NCBI GenBank assembly: GCA_016713035.1
Contig: JADJPW010000009.1
Span: forward strand, 62,001 to 126,000
Source of the DNA: Verrucomicrobiaceae bacterium
GTDB lineage: Bacteria; Verrucomicrobiota; Verrucomicrobiia; Verrucomicrobiales; Verrucomicrobiaceae
Direction: 5' to 3'
DNA length: 64,000 nt
Part shown: in pieces, positions 26,176 to 34,920 of the stretch
How the letters are laid out: each line of letters opens with the position of its first letter
Numbering within the stretch: position 1 is the stretch's first letter
Made by a program: the position numbers and the translations under genes
The notes under the pieces: model-generated
The model's database searches: none
The model's input: only the letters and a program-made list of their open reading frames with translations
What the model was told of the DNA's origin: nothing

Positions 26176-27423
26176 ATGATCCGCCGCACGCTCCTCGCCT
26201 CAGCAGCCCTCCTTTTCATCGCGACCACACATGTCGCAGCCGATCCAGTGCCGGTAAAGATCGTGCCTGGAGTCGGCATCACGCGAGGGGGCCAGCCCTA
26301 CTTCGTCAGAGGTGCCGCAGGAGATCAGCATCTCGATGAACTCGTGGCCACGGGCGGAAACAGCATCCGCACCTGGACCACCAGGGGACTGCTTCCGATC
26401 CTGGATGATGCCCAAAAGCGCGGTCTGACCGTCTGCGCAGGCATCTGGCTAGAGCCCGAGTGCTCGTGGTTCTCATACTCCGACGCCGAGCACTGCGCCC
26501 GGCAGACTGCACGCGTGAAAAAGGAGGTGACAGAGTTTCGTGATCACCCAGCGCTGCTCTTTTGGGGCCTAGGCAATGAGGCTGAAGGCGACGGCAACAA
26601 CGTGGCATATTGGAAGCAACTCGAAGTGCTCGCAAAGGCCGTGAAGCAGCTCGATCCAGCGCATCCGACCTTTACAGCCGTCGCAGGACTGCAGCCGCAG
26701 AAAATCGCCAGCCTGGATGCCCACACCCCCAGCCTCGACTTTGTCGGCATCAATACCTACGCGGCACTGAATCACCTGCGGCACTATCTGGCCGAAAACC
26801 ACTGGCAGCGTCCATGGGTGGTCACTGAGTATGGACCGCGTGGCTTTTGGGAGAGCCCGCGTGCACCCTGGGGAGCCCCCATCGAGCAAACGAGCAGCGA
26901 CAAGGCCAAGCTCATCCGCAAAGCCTATCAAGCCGCCATTCAGCCCGGTGGGGACTGCTGGGGTGGCTACGTCTTTCTCTGGGGCCAGAAACAGGAGGCC
27001 ACCTCCACATGGTTTGGCGTCTTCACCGCGCACGGCGAGTCCACCGCCGTGCGTGATGTGATGCACGAGCTCTGGAAAGGCACGCCACCCAAGAATCGGG
27101 CCCCAGATCTCACCATGCTGACGAGCAGCGCCGCCAAAAAAGAAATCGGCGCAGGCAGTGAATTCCAAGCAGAGGCCACGGCAACCGATCCTGATGGCGA
27201 TCCACTGACCTATCACTGGACTGTCACCCGCGAGAGCACTGGCCGCGATGCGAATGGCAAAGAACGCGTGACCCCGCCGCTACCGGAGTGCGTCGTGAAG
27301 ACCGCAGGCTCAGGCGCCACTCTCCGCGCACCGTCAAAACCCGGCGACTATCGAGTCCACCTCCGCCTCACAGATGACCACCAGCACGCCGCGACGGCGA
27401 ATTTCCCCATCCAAGTGAAGTAA
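26176..27423 (+). CDS. exported GH2-like TIM-barrel glycosidase
   Basis: 415 residues with signal peptide MIRRTLLASAALLFIATTHVAA. The TIM barrel shows the clan GH-A pair: acid/base in LLFWGLGNEAEGDGN (Glu about 134) and nucleophile in WVVTEYGPRGFW (Glu about 218). VPGVGITRGGQPYFVRGAAG and NSIRTWTTRGLLPILDDAQK resemble the C-terminal barrel of family GH2, here without the usual sugar-binding and Ig domains. After about residue 310 a PKD/cadherin-like domain follows (SEFQAEATATDPDGDPLTYHW). It probably cleaves a beta-linked oligosaccharide in the periplasm. First gene after the AraC regulator; 84 bases precede the next gene. Confidence 0.8.
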   Translation: MIRRTLLASAALLFIATTHVAADPVPVKIVPGVGITRGGQPYFVRGAAGDQHLDELVATGGNSIRTWTTRGLLPILDDAQKRGLTVCAGIWLEPECSWFSYSDAEHCARQTARVKKEVTEFRDHPALLFWGLGNEAEGDGNNVAYWKQLEVLAKAVKQLDPAHPTFTAVAGLQPQKIASLDAHTPSLDFVGINTYAALNHLRHYLAENHWQRPWVVTEYGPRGFWESPRAPWGAPIEQTSSDKAKLIRKAYQAAIQPGGDCWGGYVFLWGQKQEATSTWFGVFTAHGESTAVRDVMHELWKGTPPKNRAPDLTMLTSSAAKKEIGAGSEFQAEATATDPDGDPLTYHWTVTRESTGRDANGKERVTPPLPECVVKTAGSGATLRAPSKPGDYRVHLRLTDDHQHAATANFPIQVK

Positions 27424-27507
27424 CCACCCAGCGTGCTTCGAGCAGCGAAGTGACGCGATATTCTGTCCAAACCGCCGTTTCAGCGACCTCCCATAGTCTC
27501 CATCACC

Positions 27508-28761
27508 ATGCCCACACGCCGCCACTTCATCTCCGCCATCACCGCCGCGCTCGGCGGCTCCGTTTTTGCCGCTGATGGCAAGCCTAAGACCATTCTGCTG
27601 CAATCCGCGTGGGATACCGTCAATATCGGCGACATCGGCCACACGCCAGGCACGCTCCGCGTGATCGAAGAGCATCTACCAGAGGTAAAGATCATCCTGT
27701 GGGCCATGAAGCTCGATGAACGCGTCACCGCGATGCTGAAGCGTCGTTTCCCGAAGGTCACGATCCTCCAGGGCAAGCTCGATGGCAAAAGCACGAAGGA
27801 TGTAACACTGCGCAGTGCAGTGATGAGCTGCGATCTCTTCATCCGGAACTCCGGCATGGGCCAGGACATCACCTTCATGCAGTTTTGCCAAAAACACGGC
27901 AAGCGATATGGCCTCTTCGGTCAATCCTACTTCCCCAGCATGGTCGAGGGCGCAGGCGCGGCAGAGCGCATCGCCCTGCTGAATGCCGCCGCCTTCATCT
28001 ATACGCGGGAAACCAAGACGCTGGCCATTCTCAAAGGCGCAAGTGTGAAAGCAGAGTTCGGCCCCGATGGCTGCTTCGGTATTGACGTGCTCGATGACGA
28101 GCGAGGCCTCGCCACCATGCAAAAGCTCGGCTTGGAGGATCGGAAGTTCATCACCCTGCAACTCCGCACCAACACCGCCAAACTACCCGGCGTAGATGAC
28201 ACCCGCACGCCAAAGCTCAATCCGCTGCACCCTACACCGCAGCAGATCGCCGATGACGAACGCCGCGCGGCCAAATACCGCGAGCTCGTCACGCTTTGGG
28301 TCCAAAAAACCGGCCACAAAGTGCTCATCGCCCCCGAGGTGAAAAAGGAAATGGGCCACAACAAGCGCCTCATCCACGATCCCCTGCCGCCAGAGATCCA
28401 GAAGCACGTCGTGAACCTCGACGAGTTCTGGAACGCCGATGAAGCCGCCTCCATCTTTGCCCGCGCCCATACCATCGTCTGCCACGAGCCGCATTCGCCC
28501 ATCATCGCCCTCGCGAACGGCACACCGATCATCCACACCTACTCCGAGTTTCACTCGCCGAAGTGCTGGATGTTCCAAGACATCGGCCTGCCCGAGTGGC
28601 TGCTCGAAATGGATGAAACACCCGCCGCGAAGATGGCAGAGACCCTTTTCGCTATCGACGCCGATTACCCCGGAGCACAGGCCAAGGTGAAAAAGGCCAT
28701 GGCCTATGTGCATGAGTGCTTTTCAGGCTCAATGAAGCAGGTGAAGAGCGTATTGGGCTGA
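27508..28761 (+). CDS. polysaccharide pyruvyl transferase family protein with Tat-like signal
   Basis: 417 residues. MPTRRHFISAITAALGGSVFA is a twin-arginine-like signal. The body begins KTILLQSAWDTVNIGDIGHT, the NxGD-type opening of the polysaccharide pyruvyl transferase family, and continues KVTILQGKLDG, LFIRNSGMGQD and GLFGQSYFPSM; the second half holds HTIVCHEPHSPIIALANGTP and FHSPKCWMFQD. Canonical members add ketal pyruvate to glycans in the cytoplasm, so an exported member is unusual and its activity may differ. It is five bases ahead of the metallophosphoesterase gene, which shares the same MPTRR signal style. Confidence 0.75.
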   Translation: MPTRRHFISAITAALGGSVFAADGKPKTILLQSAWDTVNIGDIGHTPGTLRVIEEHLPEVKIILWAMKLDERVTAMLKRRFPKVTILQGKLDGKSTKDVTLRSAVMSCDLFIRNSGMGQDITFMQFCQKHGKRYGLFGQSYFPSMVEGAGAAERIALLNAAAFIYTRETKTLAILKGASVKAEFGPDGCFGIDVLDDERGLATMQKLGLEDRKFITLQLRTNTAKLPGVDDTRTPKLNPLHPTPQQIADDERRAAKYRELVTLWVQKTGHKVLIAPEVKKEMGHNKRLIHDPLPPEIQKHVVNLDEFWNADEAASIFARAHTIVCHEPHSPIIALANGTPIIHTYSEFHSPKCWMFQDIGLPEWLLEMDETPAAKMAETLFAIDADYPGAQAKVKKAMAYVHECFSGSMKQVKSVLG

Positions 28762-28765
28762 TCAC

Positions 28766-29632
28766 ATGCCAACCCGCCGCGCCTTTCTTCAAAACAGCAC
28801 ACTCTGCCTCGCTGGTTTTAGCGGGCTCCAAGCCGCTGACCCAGAAGCCAAACCGCTCATCAAAATCGGCTTGATGACCGATCTGCACTACGCGGACAAA
28901 CCACCGACCAAAACGCGCTTTTACCGCGAGGCACTCGCGAAGCTCGACGAGGCCGTGGAGGTCATGAATCGCGAAAAACCAGCCCACGTGGTCGAACTCG
29001 GCGATTTCATTGACCAGGCCGATTCGGTCGAAAAAGAGATCGAGTGGCTCAAGACGATGGAATCGCATTTCGCGCGGCTTTCGATGCCCCGTCACTATGT
29101 TTTGGGCAATCACTGCGTCGGCACGCTCACGAAAAAAGAGTTCGCCGCGAACACGCAGGCCAGCGGCGGCCACGAGAGCTTCCAGGCCGGCGGCGTGACC
29201 TTCCTCATCCTCGACGCCTGCTTTCGCAGCGACGGCACGCCTTACTCGCGCAAAAACTTCGTTTGGAAGGACTCCAACATCCCCGCCAACCAGCTCACCT
29301 GGCTCGAAAGCGAGCTCGGCAAGGCCAGCGGCCCCGTCATCGTCTTTGCGCATCAGCGTCTCGATGCCGACAAAGCCCACGCCGTGCAAAACGCCGCCGC
29401 CGTGCGCTCCCTGCTCGAAAAGTCTGGCAAGGTCCTCGCCGTCTTCCAAGGCCACTCGCACAAAAACGCCTACCAACAGATCTCCGGCATCCACTACACC
29501 ACGCTCGTCGCCATGGTCGAAGGCACCGGCGCTGAAAACAACGGCTACACCCTGCTCGAAGTCATGCCCGACAGCTCGCTACGACTGCAAGGCTTCCGCA
29601 AACAGGTGGATCGAACCTTGAATCACGCATGA
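28766..29632 (+). CDS. exported calcineurin-like metallophosphoesterase
   Basis: 288 residues with a Tat-like signal (MPTRRAFLQNSTLCLAGFSG). The metal-binding motifs are in order: GLMTDLHYAD (DxH, about 37-41), VVELGDFID (GD, about 79-83), YVLGNHCVG (GNH, about 114-117), FAHQR, and FQGHSHKN (GHxH, about 228). These bind two metals for phosphoester hydrolysis. Substrate is unknown; exported members often act on phosphodiesters or nucleotides. The stop overlaps the next gene's start by four bases (ATGA), so the two are translationally coupled. Confidence 0.85.
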   Translation: MPTRRAFLQNSTLCLAGFSGLQAADPEAKPLIKIGLMTDLHYADKPPTKTRFYREALAKLDEAVEVMNREKPAHVVELGDFIDQADSVEKEIEWLKTMESHFARLSMPRHYVLGNHCVGTLTKKEFAANTQASGGHESFQAGGVTFLILDACFRSDGTPYSRKNFVWKDSNIPANQLTWLESELGKASGPVIVFAHQRLDADKAHAVQNAAAVRSLLEKSGKVLAVFQGHSHKNAYQQISGIHYTTLVAMVEGTGAENNGYTLLEVMPDSSLRLQGFRKQVDRTLNHA

Positions 29633-31053
29633 AATCATTCCTCTTTCTCCTCGCCACTACGGCTTGTGCTCTTGAACCCGGTTTTGAGCCGATCTTTGAT
29701 GGCAAGACGCTCGATGGCTGGAAACAGGACGGCAACTGGGCCGTCGTGAATGGCGAGATCGCTCGCGTGAAGAAGGGCGGATCGCTGGTGTATGAAAAGG
29801 CGAAAGTGCCAGATGACTTTGAGCTGCGCTTTGAGTGGAAAGTCGCCAAGGGCTGCAACAGCGGCGTTTATTACCGGCCTGGGCAGTATGAGTATCAACT
29901 GCTCGACAACGCCAATAGCCCCTACGGCGAAAATCCGCGTCAGGCGGCGGCCTCGCTGTTTTTTGGTATGGCTCCGACGAAGGACGTGGTGAAGCCGCAT
30001 GGCGAATGGAACGAGGGGCGTATCGTGTGCCAAGGGACGGTGATCCAGCACTGGCTGAATGGCGAAAAAGTCATCGACTTCGATTACAAGGACCCGCGCT
30101 GGTTTCACGAACTGGAGGTGCTGCGTATCCGTGGTGGTGATCTGACCAAACGCGGTGCCAATCTCTCGCTGCAAGACCACGGCGCGGATGTGTGGTTCCG
30201 AAATCTACGCTGGAGGACCATTCCCGCCTCGGAAAAGCTCACGACGGAGAATTTGACGCCGATGACGATTCCTGATGGTGCCCTGCGCAAAGAGCAGGCG
30301 CGTATCAACAAGATGCTCACGAACAAAAAGGGCGAATGGAGGCATACAGAGCTAAAACGCTTCAAAGCCGAGGAATCACATCAAGGTGTCGCAGTGGATG
30401 CGCAGCACTTTTATGCGATCACGAACGCCGCTATCGGCAAATACCGCAAAGACAGCGGTGCGCGTGTCGCAGACTGGAAAGACGCCACGGGCCACATCAA
30501 GCACCTCAACGCCGGAATCGTGCTGGATGGCAAATTGTGGTGTGCGCACTCCAACTACCCCGAGATGCCGATGAAGAGCAGCGTGGAGGTCTTCAACACG
30601 CAGACGATGCAGCACCTCGAAAGCATCGACCTGACCAGCGTGGGTGGTTCGTTGACCTGGGTGGATCGTCGCGATGGCTGGTGGTATGCCTGCTTTGCCC
30701 AATACGCGAAAACGGGCGATCCGGCACGCACCCGCATCGTGCGCTTTGATTTGAACTGGAAGCCTACGGCGGAAATCCGCTTTCCAGCCGAAGCAGTGGC
30801 GAAGTTTGGCAAAAACAGCAGCTCCGGCGGCAGTTTCGGCCCCGACCGGCATCTCTTCATCACCGGACACAATGCGCAGGAGCTGTATGTGCTCGATCTG
30901 CCGGTGGAGGGCGATGCGTGGACGTGGAAGGCCGCGATTCCGATCTCCGCGCATGGTCAGGCCTTTGCCTGGGATCGCAGCCAGCCTGGCATCCTTTACT
31001 CCATCGACCGAAAGACCAAGGAAGTGATCGTTTCGCGGCTCATCCAGAAGTGA
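29629..31053 (+). CDS. DUF1080 (3-keto-disaccharide hydrolase-like) protein with propeller domain
   Basis: 474 residues with a short signal (MKSFLFLLATTACALE). Residues about 20-200 form a DUF1080 fold: GFEPIFDGKTLDGWKQDGNW, KGCNSGVYYRPGQYEYQLLD, and DVWFRNLRWRTI. Members include 3-keto-glucoside hydrolases. A second domain (about 240-474) reads like a single propeller of outer-membrane or quinoprotein type (HIKHLNAGIVLDGKLWCAHS, GGSLTWVDRRDGWWYACFAQ, FGPDRHLFITGHNAQELYVL), which is not standard for DUF1080. It may pair carbohydrate hydrolysis with binding. Coupled by ATGA to the metallophosphoesterase. The convergent esterase gene ends at 31098. Confidence 0.82.
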   Translation: MKSFLFLLATTACALEPGFEPIFDGKTLDGWKQDGNWAVVNGEIARVKKGGSLVYEKAKVPDDFELRFEWKVAKGCNSGVYYRPGQYEYQLLDNANSPYGENPRQAAASLFFGMAPTKDVVKPHGEWNEGRIVCQGTVIQHWLNGEKVIDFDYKDPRWFHELEVLRIRGGDLTKRGANLSLQDHGADVWFRNLRWRTIPASEKLTTENLTPMTIPDGALRKEQARINKMLTNKKGEWRHTELKRFKAEESHQGVAVDAQHFYAITNAAIGKYRKDSGARVADWKDATGHIKHLNAGIVLDGKLWCAHSNYPEMPMKSSVEVFNTQTMQHLESIDLTSVGGSLTWVDRRDGWWYACFAQYAKTGDPARTRIVRFDLNWKPTAEIRFPAEAVAKFGKNSSSGGSFGPDRHLFITGHNAQELYVLDLPVEGDAWTWKAAIPISAHGQAFAWDRSQPGILYSIDRKTKEVIVSRLIQK

Positions 31054-31097
31054 CTAGCCCCTACTTGAGGCTGCTTGTCTGGAACGAGCACGCCAGC

Positions 31098-32000
31098 TCA
31101 GTCAAAGGCGAGCTTCTGGACAAACCAATACAATGCCTGCTTCCACTCGGGCGGGTCGTGAGCATGGGCGGTGACGTGCCAGATGTGTGACACGTCTTTG
31201 GCCGTCATTTCAGCGTGCAGCTCCTGACTGACGTGTAGCAGGCCGTCGCTGTTGCCGCACGAGAGCCACAGGAGCTTGAGCGGTTTGGCGGCGGCAGGAT
31301 TCGGCAGCAGATCGTCGATGCGTTTGGCGTTAGGCCCCGATGAAAAGGCTCCGAGCCAGGCGAAACGATCGAGGTGCGCGAAGCCGATATTCATCGTCTG
31401 TCCGCCACCCATGGAGAGTCCGGCGAGGGCGCGGTGTTCTCGATCAGTCTGCACGCTGTAGTGGGCTTCGATGGTGGGAATGATGTCATCGAGCAGATCG
31501 CGCTCGAAGACAAGGAACGCGGGGATGTGCTTGAAGATGTCGCCCACAGGACGGTCGTCTTTTTGAGCTCGACCATTCGGCATGACGATGATCATGGGCT
31601 GCGCTTTGCCTTCAGCGATGAGGTTGTCGAGCAGGATCTCTGGCTGTGCATAGCGTGCCCACTCTGTCTCATCGCCGCCGATGCCGTGCAGGAGATAGAG
31701 CACGGGATACTTCTTCTCCGAGGAGTAACCCGGCGGCGTATAGACATTCATCTTTCGCCGAGTGCCGACCGTCTTGGAGTCATAGCTGATCATTTCCAGC
31801 TTGCCGTGCGGGATGCTGGCGCGTTTGGCATCCCATCCTGCGGGCGGCTCGGGAAAGGCAGGCTTGTCATCAGCCTTCAGCTTGATGGCACCCCAAGACT
31901 CGCGCGGCTGCGGCGGGATGTTGCCCGATGGTGGTGACGTAGGTTCCTGAGCCAGAGCAGAGGCCGCCGTGAATAGGAGAAGATGGAAGACGGATTTCAT
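31098..32000 (-). CDS. CE1-type exported esterase (feruloyl/acetyl xylan esterase-like)
   Basis: 300 residues with signal peptide MKSVFHLLLFTAASALA. Alpha/beta-hydrolase of the enterochelin esterase/CE1 type: RRKMNVYTPPGY, YPVLYLLHGIGGDETEW, ALAGLSMGGGQTMNIGF with the nucleophile serine at about residue 196, LLWLSCGNSDGL, and a late HAHDPPEWKQAL block that holds the catalytic His (family form usually GGHxWxxW). It would release ferulate or acetate from plant cell wall sugars. It is 12 bases downstream of the sialidase-like gene and probably co-transcribed with it. Confidence 0.85.
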   Translation of the reverse strand: MKSVFHLLLFTAASALAQEPTSPPSGNIPPQPRESWGAIKLKADDKPAFPEPPAGWDAKRASIPHGKLEMISYDSKTVGTRRKMNVYTPPGYSSEKKYPVLYLLHGIGGDETEWARYAQPEILLDNLIAEGKAQPMIIVMPNGRAQKDDRPVGDIFKHIPAFLVFERDLLDDIIPTIEAHYSVQTDREHRALAGLSMGGGQTMNIGFAHLDRFAWLGAFSSGPNAKRIDDLLPNPAAAKPLKLLWLSCGNSDGLLHVSQELHAEMTAKDVSHIWHVTAHAHDPPEWKQALYWFVQKLAFD

Positions 32001-32012
32001 GAGGCCTAAAGC

Positions 32013-33548
32013 TCACTTTTTGGCTGCTGGTGCCGCAGTCTCTGATACGACCACCGAAGTGTCGGGTGCCTTGCCTGAGTAAAAGGAGATGTAGTGCGTA
32101 TCCCCGATCACGGTCGCATTCGCATTGCCCGCGTCATAGGTGATCTTGCTCCCAGTGGCGACCGCTTCAGAACCAGGCCACCGGAGCGGATTGTCAAACA
32201 CTCGGCTCGGATTGATCACGCGACGCCGTAGGATACCGCGACCGCGCTCATAGTAGTAGTTGCTCAGGAGCCCGGTTTTGGCGTCGAGAATGAGGCTCGG
32301 CGTGGAGGCGGTGACATCGCTGATATTGGTCCGAGTGCGAGTCCAAGTGGCACCGTAGTCCGTGGAGATCATCTGGAACTGAGACGGTCCTGTCTCCGTC
32401 CGTGCGATGGCCAGGATCTTTCCATCGCCGAGGTAAACGGCAGCGGGCTCCGTTGGCCAGTCCGCTTTCAGCAAACCGGACTCGATGGGTGTTTGAGTCC
32501 ATGTTTTGCCGTCGTCGCCACTGGTCATCATGCCCCACGACTGTGTGGGCTTGTCGCTGTAATCCCCGCCGAACCACAGGGCCATGAGCCCGACCTTGGG
32601 AAGTGCAAAGATGTCCGTGATCTGCATCGGGCGCACGGCGAGCGTCGGCGTCGCGACGAGTGTGAAAGTGATCCCGTCCGTGCTGCGGTAGAGATCGTGG
32701 TGCCATTCGTTTTTGCCAATGCGCCGCACCCAGAGCAGCATCGCCCCGGTGGAGTCGAGTCCTTTCCCAACAGCTACCTCGCCATAGCCCGGTGCGTGTG
32801 CGACCACGGTTTCCGCCGTCCAGGTTTTTCCACCGTCGGTCGAGGTGCGTGCATAAAGCGCACGATCATCACTGGCGATGGTGTGGCCTTTGCCGCGACC
32901 ATAAACACACACCAATTTTTTGCCGATGGCCTGAAGCATCGGCCACGAGTTGTAGCCAGGCGCATCTTGAACGACGAGGGCTTTGGGGAGGGCTTCCAAA
33001 GGCGTCACCTTCACTGCGGCCAAGCCCGTGGGCCTAGTAAAGGTGTCGCCATCATCTCCAGGCTCCCGCTGGATGCGCACAGTGAGGGGAGCATCGGGCA
33101 CGACTTCGTAATAGGACTCCAATACAATCGTCCGCGTCACAAACGGTGCATCGGACAAAGCCGAGCGCACAGGTTTGCCCAGCGCATACCGCTCTGTGAA
33201 CGGCACGCCGTCCGCCATCTGCGACAGATGCACCCGATAAACATCCGCAAACTCTGCACTCGTCGTCTCATCCGTCGTCGTCACCACGATCTCCACCTTC
33301 ACCGCCCTGCAATCCCCCGGCAACCCCGTCACCACCCCCGCCACCGACTGCCCCACCGTCCCACCCGACAACGACCACACTGGGATGTGCGTGGAACCAC
33401 TCGACATGAGCACCAACGACGGCTGCCCCGTAGCGATGGACATCTGGTTGGCATTCAGACCTATAGAGGTGGCCTCTGCGCTGAAACTCGTGATGGCGGA
33501 GGCCATTGAGGCGAGGAGGACACGGTAGAGCGTGGAGTGAAATCGCAT
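32013..33548 (-). CDS. exported sialidase/BNR-repeat exo-glycosidase-like protein
   Basis: 511 residues with a signal peptide (MRFHSTLYRVLLASMASAIT...). The N-terminal 170 residues are a beta-rich domain of unknown type. The rest is a six-bladed sialidase-like propeller, with Asp-box repeats TSTDGGKTWTAETVV, MTSGDDGKTWTQT and ISTDYGATWTRT, plus blades SWPMLQAIGKKLVCVYGRGK and KILAIARTETGPSQFQMIS. A full sialidase triad (Arg-Tyr-Glu) cannot be assigned from sequence alone, so the activity may be another exo-glycosidase or only binding. 64 bases separate it from the PurA-like gene downstream of which it starts. Confidence 0.75.
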   Translation of the reverse strand: MRFHSTLYRVLLASMASAITSFSAEATSIGLNANQMSIATGQPSLVLMSSGSTHIPVWSLSGGTVGQSVAGVVTGLPGDCRAVKVEIVVTTTDETTSAEFADVYRVHLSQMADGVPFTERYALGKPVRSALSDAPFVTRTIVLESYYEVVPDAPLTVRIQREPGDDGDTFTRPTGLAAVKVTPLEALPKALVVQDAPGYNSWPMLQAIGKKLVCVYGRGKGHTIASDDRALYARTSTDGGKTWTAETVVAHAPGYGEVAVGKGLDSTGAMLLWVRRIGKNEWHHDLYRSTDGITFTLVATPTLAVRPMQITDIFALPKVGLMALWFGGDYSDKPTQSWGMMTSGDDGKTWTQTPIESGLLKADWPTEPAAVYLGDGKILAIARTETGPSQFQMISTDYGATWTRTRTNISDVTASTPSLILDAKTGLLSNYYYERGRGILRRRVINPSRVFDNPLRWPGSEAVATGSKITYDAGNANATVIGDTHYISFYSGKAPDTSVVVSETAAPAAKK

Positions 33549-33612
33549 GAGAGTCCCAGTGTGGCGCAGCTAGAAGATGATCTCAACATCATCGACCAAA
33601 CGCGGGTATCCA

Positions 33613-34908
33613 TCACGCAGTCCCATGCACATGTTCGGCGGTGTTCCCAAACGAGCGCAATAGGACCGGCAGGCGGGTGATCGACGCTAATTGCTCAAGA
33701 TAGTCCCTTTCTGATCGAATAGTGGCTTCGTGGTAAATCGGACGGGCTGCGAAAAGATGACGCGTGAGATGGGATTGGTGCTCGAAATCACCTAAAGTGC
33801 CTAGCGGTAGTGTTGAGACCGACTCGTAACTCTCACACCACTTGAGCGACATTCCACGGTTGAAGACATCGAGGTGGCTGACGAGCAGGCCGGAGAGATT
33901 TGGAGCACACGCGAGAGAATAACGGAGCAACACCGCATCTGGGTGACCACGCCGGAAGTAGCCCTGCCAACCTTTAGCGTGATTGTGCGGCTCTGGGAGT
34001 TGAGCATCCAAAGTGGCATCGTTAGTGGGCAGCGGACCTGCGCCGTGACGCGTTAGGTAAGTGCGTAGCACCCCGTAGTGCTCGACCGGCACGTCGATGC
34101 TCAGTGTGGCAAGCGCGGCCTCCAACGCCTCAGGCGTGGTAGAACTCCACGTCGTATGAGGATGGAAACCACGCCATTCATCGAGCAGAATGCCCTGTGC
34201 CCCCTCGAAAATGACCGCGCCAGGCTGCTGAAGAAGCTGTGTGACGGATTCACTGTCTCTAGGTGGGCACTGCCTTGCAAGAGCACGCGCTGATTGCCAC
34301 CAGCGAAGAGCCAGAGATTCATCTCGAAGCACATTCACCTCGTCGCCGCCACCGCCTTCCAGTTCTGCGAGCAAGGTTTCGCGTTGAGCGTGCAGTTTAT
34401 CCAAAACTGCCCCTTGGGGCATGAGTAGGTCGGCGTAGCTGAGAGTCTGCGACGGATGATGGAGCGAGTGACGCACGGTTTCACCCACGCCGACGCCGCA
34501 GGTGCCGTGTGCATTCACACCGCGCAAAATCTCGCGCAATCGACCTGCGGCTTGGTGATAGGGAGTAGTGACGCGGCAGCGTGCATCAATCGACAAACGT
34601 GACAAAGCATCTGACACTCCCGCTCTGGCGAGCACCTCCGCCTCGACTAGCAGGGCGGTCGGATGCAACACAAAGGGAGCGAGCAGGAGGGTGCACGTGC
34701 CCGGAACGAGCGTGCCCGCGCCGAACTGCGAGAAGGTGTGATGCTGCTTCCCTGAAACTACATTATGCCCAGCCTGCGCTCCTCCACTGAAGCGTGCGAC
34801 TGTGTGTGCCCGCCAGCGCCGCGTCAGGGCATCGACAAAGAGTCCCTTGCCGCTGTCACCAAATCCTAAGTCGATGACAGAAGCGTATCGAGTGGTGCTC
34901 ACGGACAA
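33613..34908 (-). CDS. divergent adenylosuccinate synthetase (PurA) paralogue
   Basis: 431 residues, cytoplasmic. Clear PurA landmarks: GFGDSGKGLFVD (P-loop, residues 15-26; PurA has GDEGKG), GGAQAGHNVV with the catalytic His at 48, GTCGVGVGETVRHS (IMP loop), VIFEGAQGILLD, TRHGAGPLPT and LLRYSLACAPNLSGLLVSHL. The catalytic Asp (D18) is kept but the next residue is Ser rather than Glu, and the usual C-terminal guanine-binding block is replaced by SFGNTAEHV. PurA joins IMP and aspartate using GTP; this divergent copy may use other nucleotides or amino acids. It is the last gene of an operon with a vWA protein and a pseudokinase, 12 bases after the vWA gene, and has no purine genes near it. A housekeeping role is therefore unlikely. 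Confidence 0.85.
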   Translation of the reverse strand: MSVSTTRYASVIDLGFGDSGKGLFVDALTRRWRAHTVARFSGGAQAGHNVVSGKQHHTFSQFGAGTLVPGTCTLLLAPFVLHPTALLVEAEVLARAGVSDALSRLSIDARCRVTTPYHQAAGRLREILRGVNAHGTCGVGVGETVRHSLHHPSQTLSYADLLMPQGAVLDKLHAQRETLLAELEGGGGDEVNVLRDESLALRWWQSARALARQCPPRDSESVTQLLQQPGAVIFEGAQGILLDEWRGFHPHTTWSSTTPEALEAALATLSIDVPVEHYGVLRTYLTRHGAGPLPTNDATLDAQLPEPHNHAKGWQGYFRRGHPDAVLLRYSLACAPNLSGLLVSHLDVFNRGMSLKWCESYESVSTLPLGTLGDFEHQSHLTRHLFAARPIYHEATIRSERDYLEQLASITRLPVLLRSFGNTAEHVHGTA

Positions 34909-34920
34909 AAGATGGCGTGT

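Noticed and set aside
33613..34908. Phage PurZ (aminoadenine DNA) system
   Set aside because: The catalytic Asp is kept, there is no phage or DatZ/MazZ gene nearby, and the operon partners are vWA and pseudokinase proteins.
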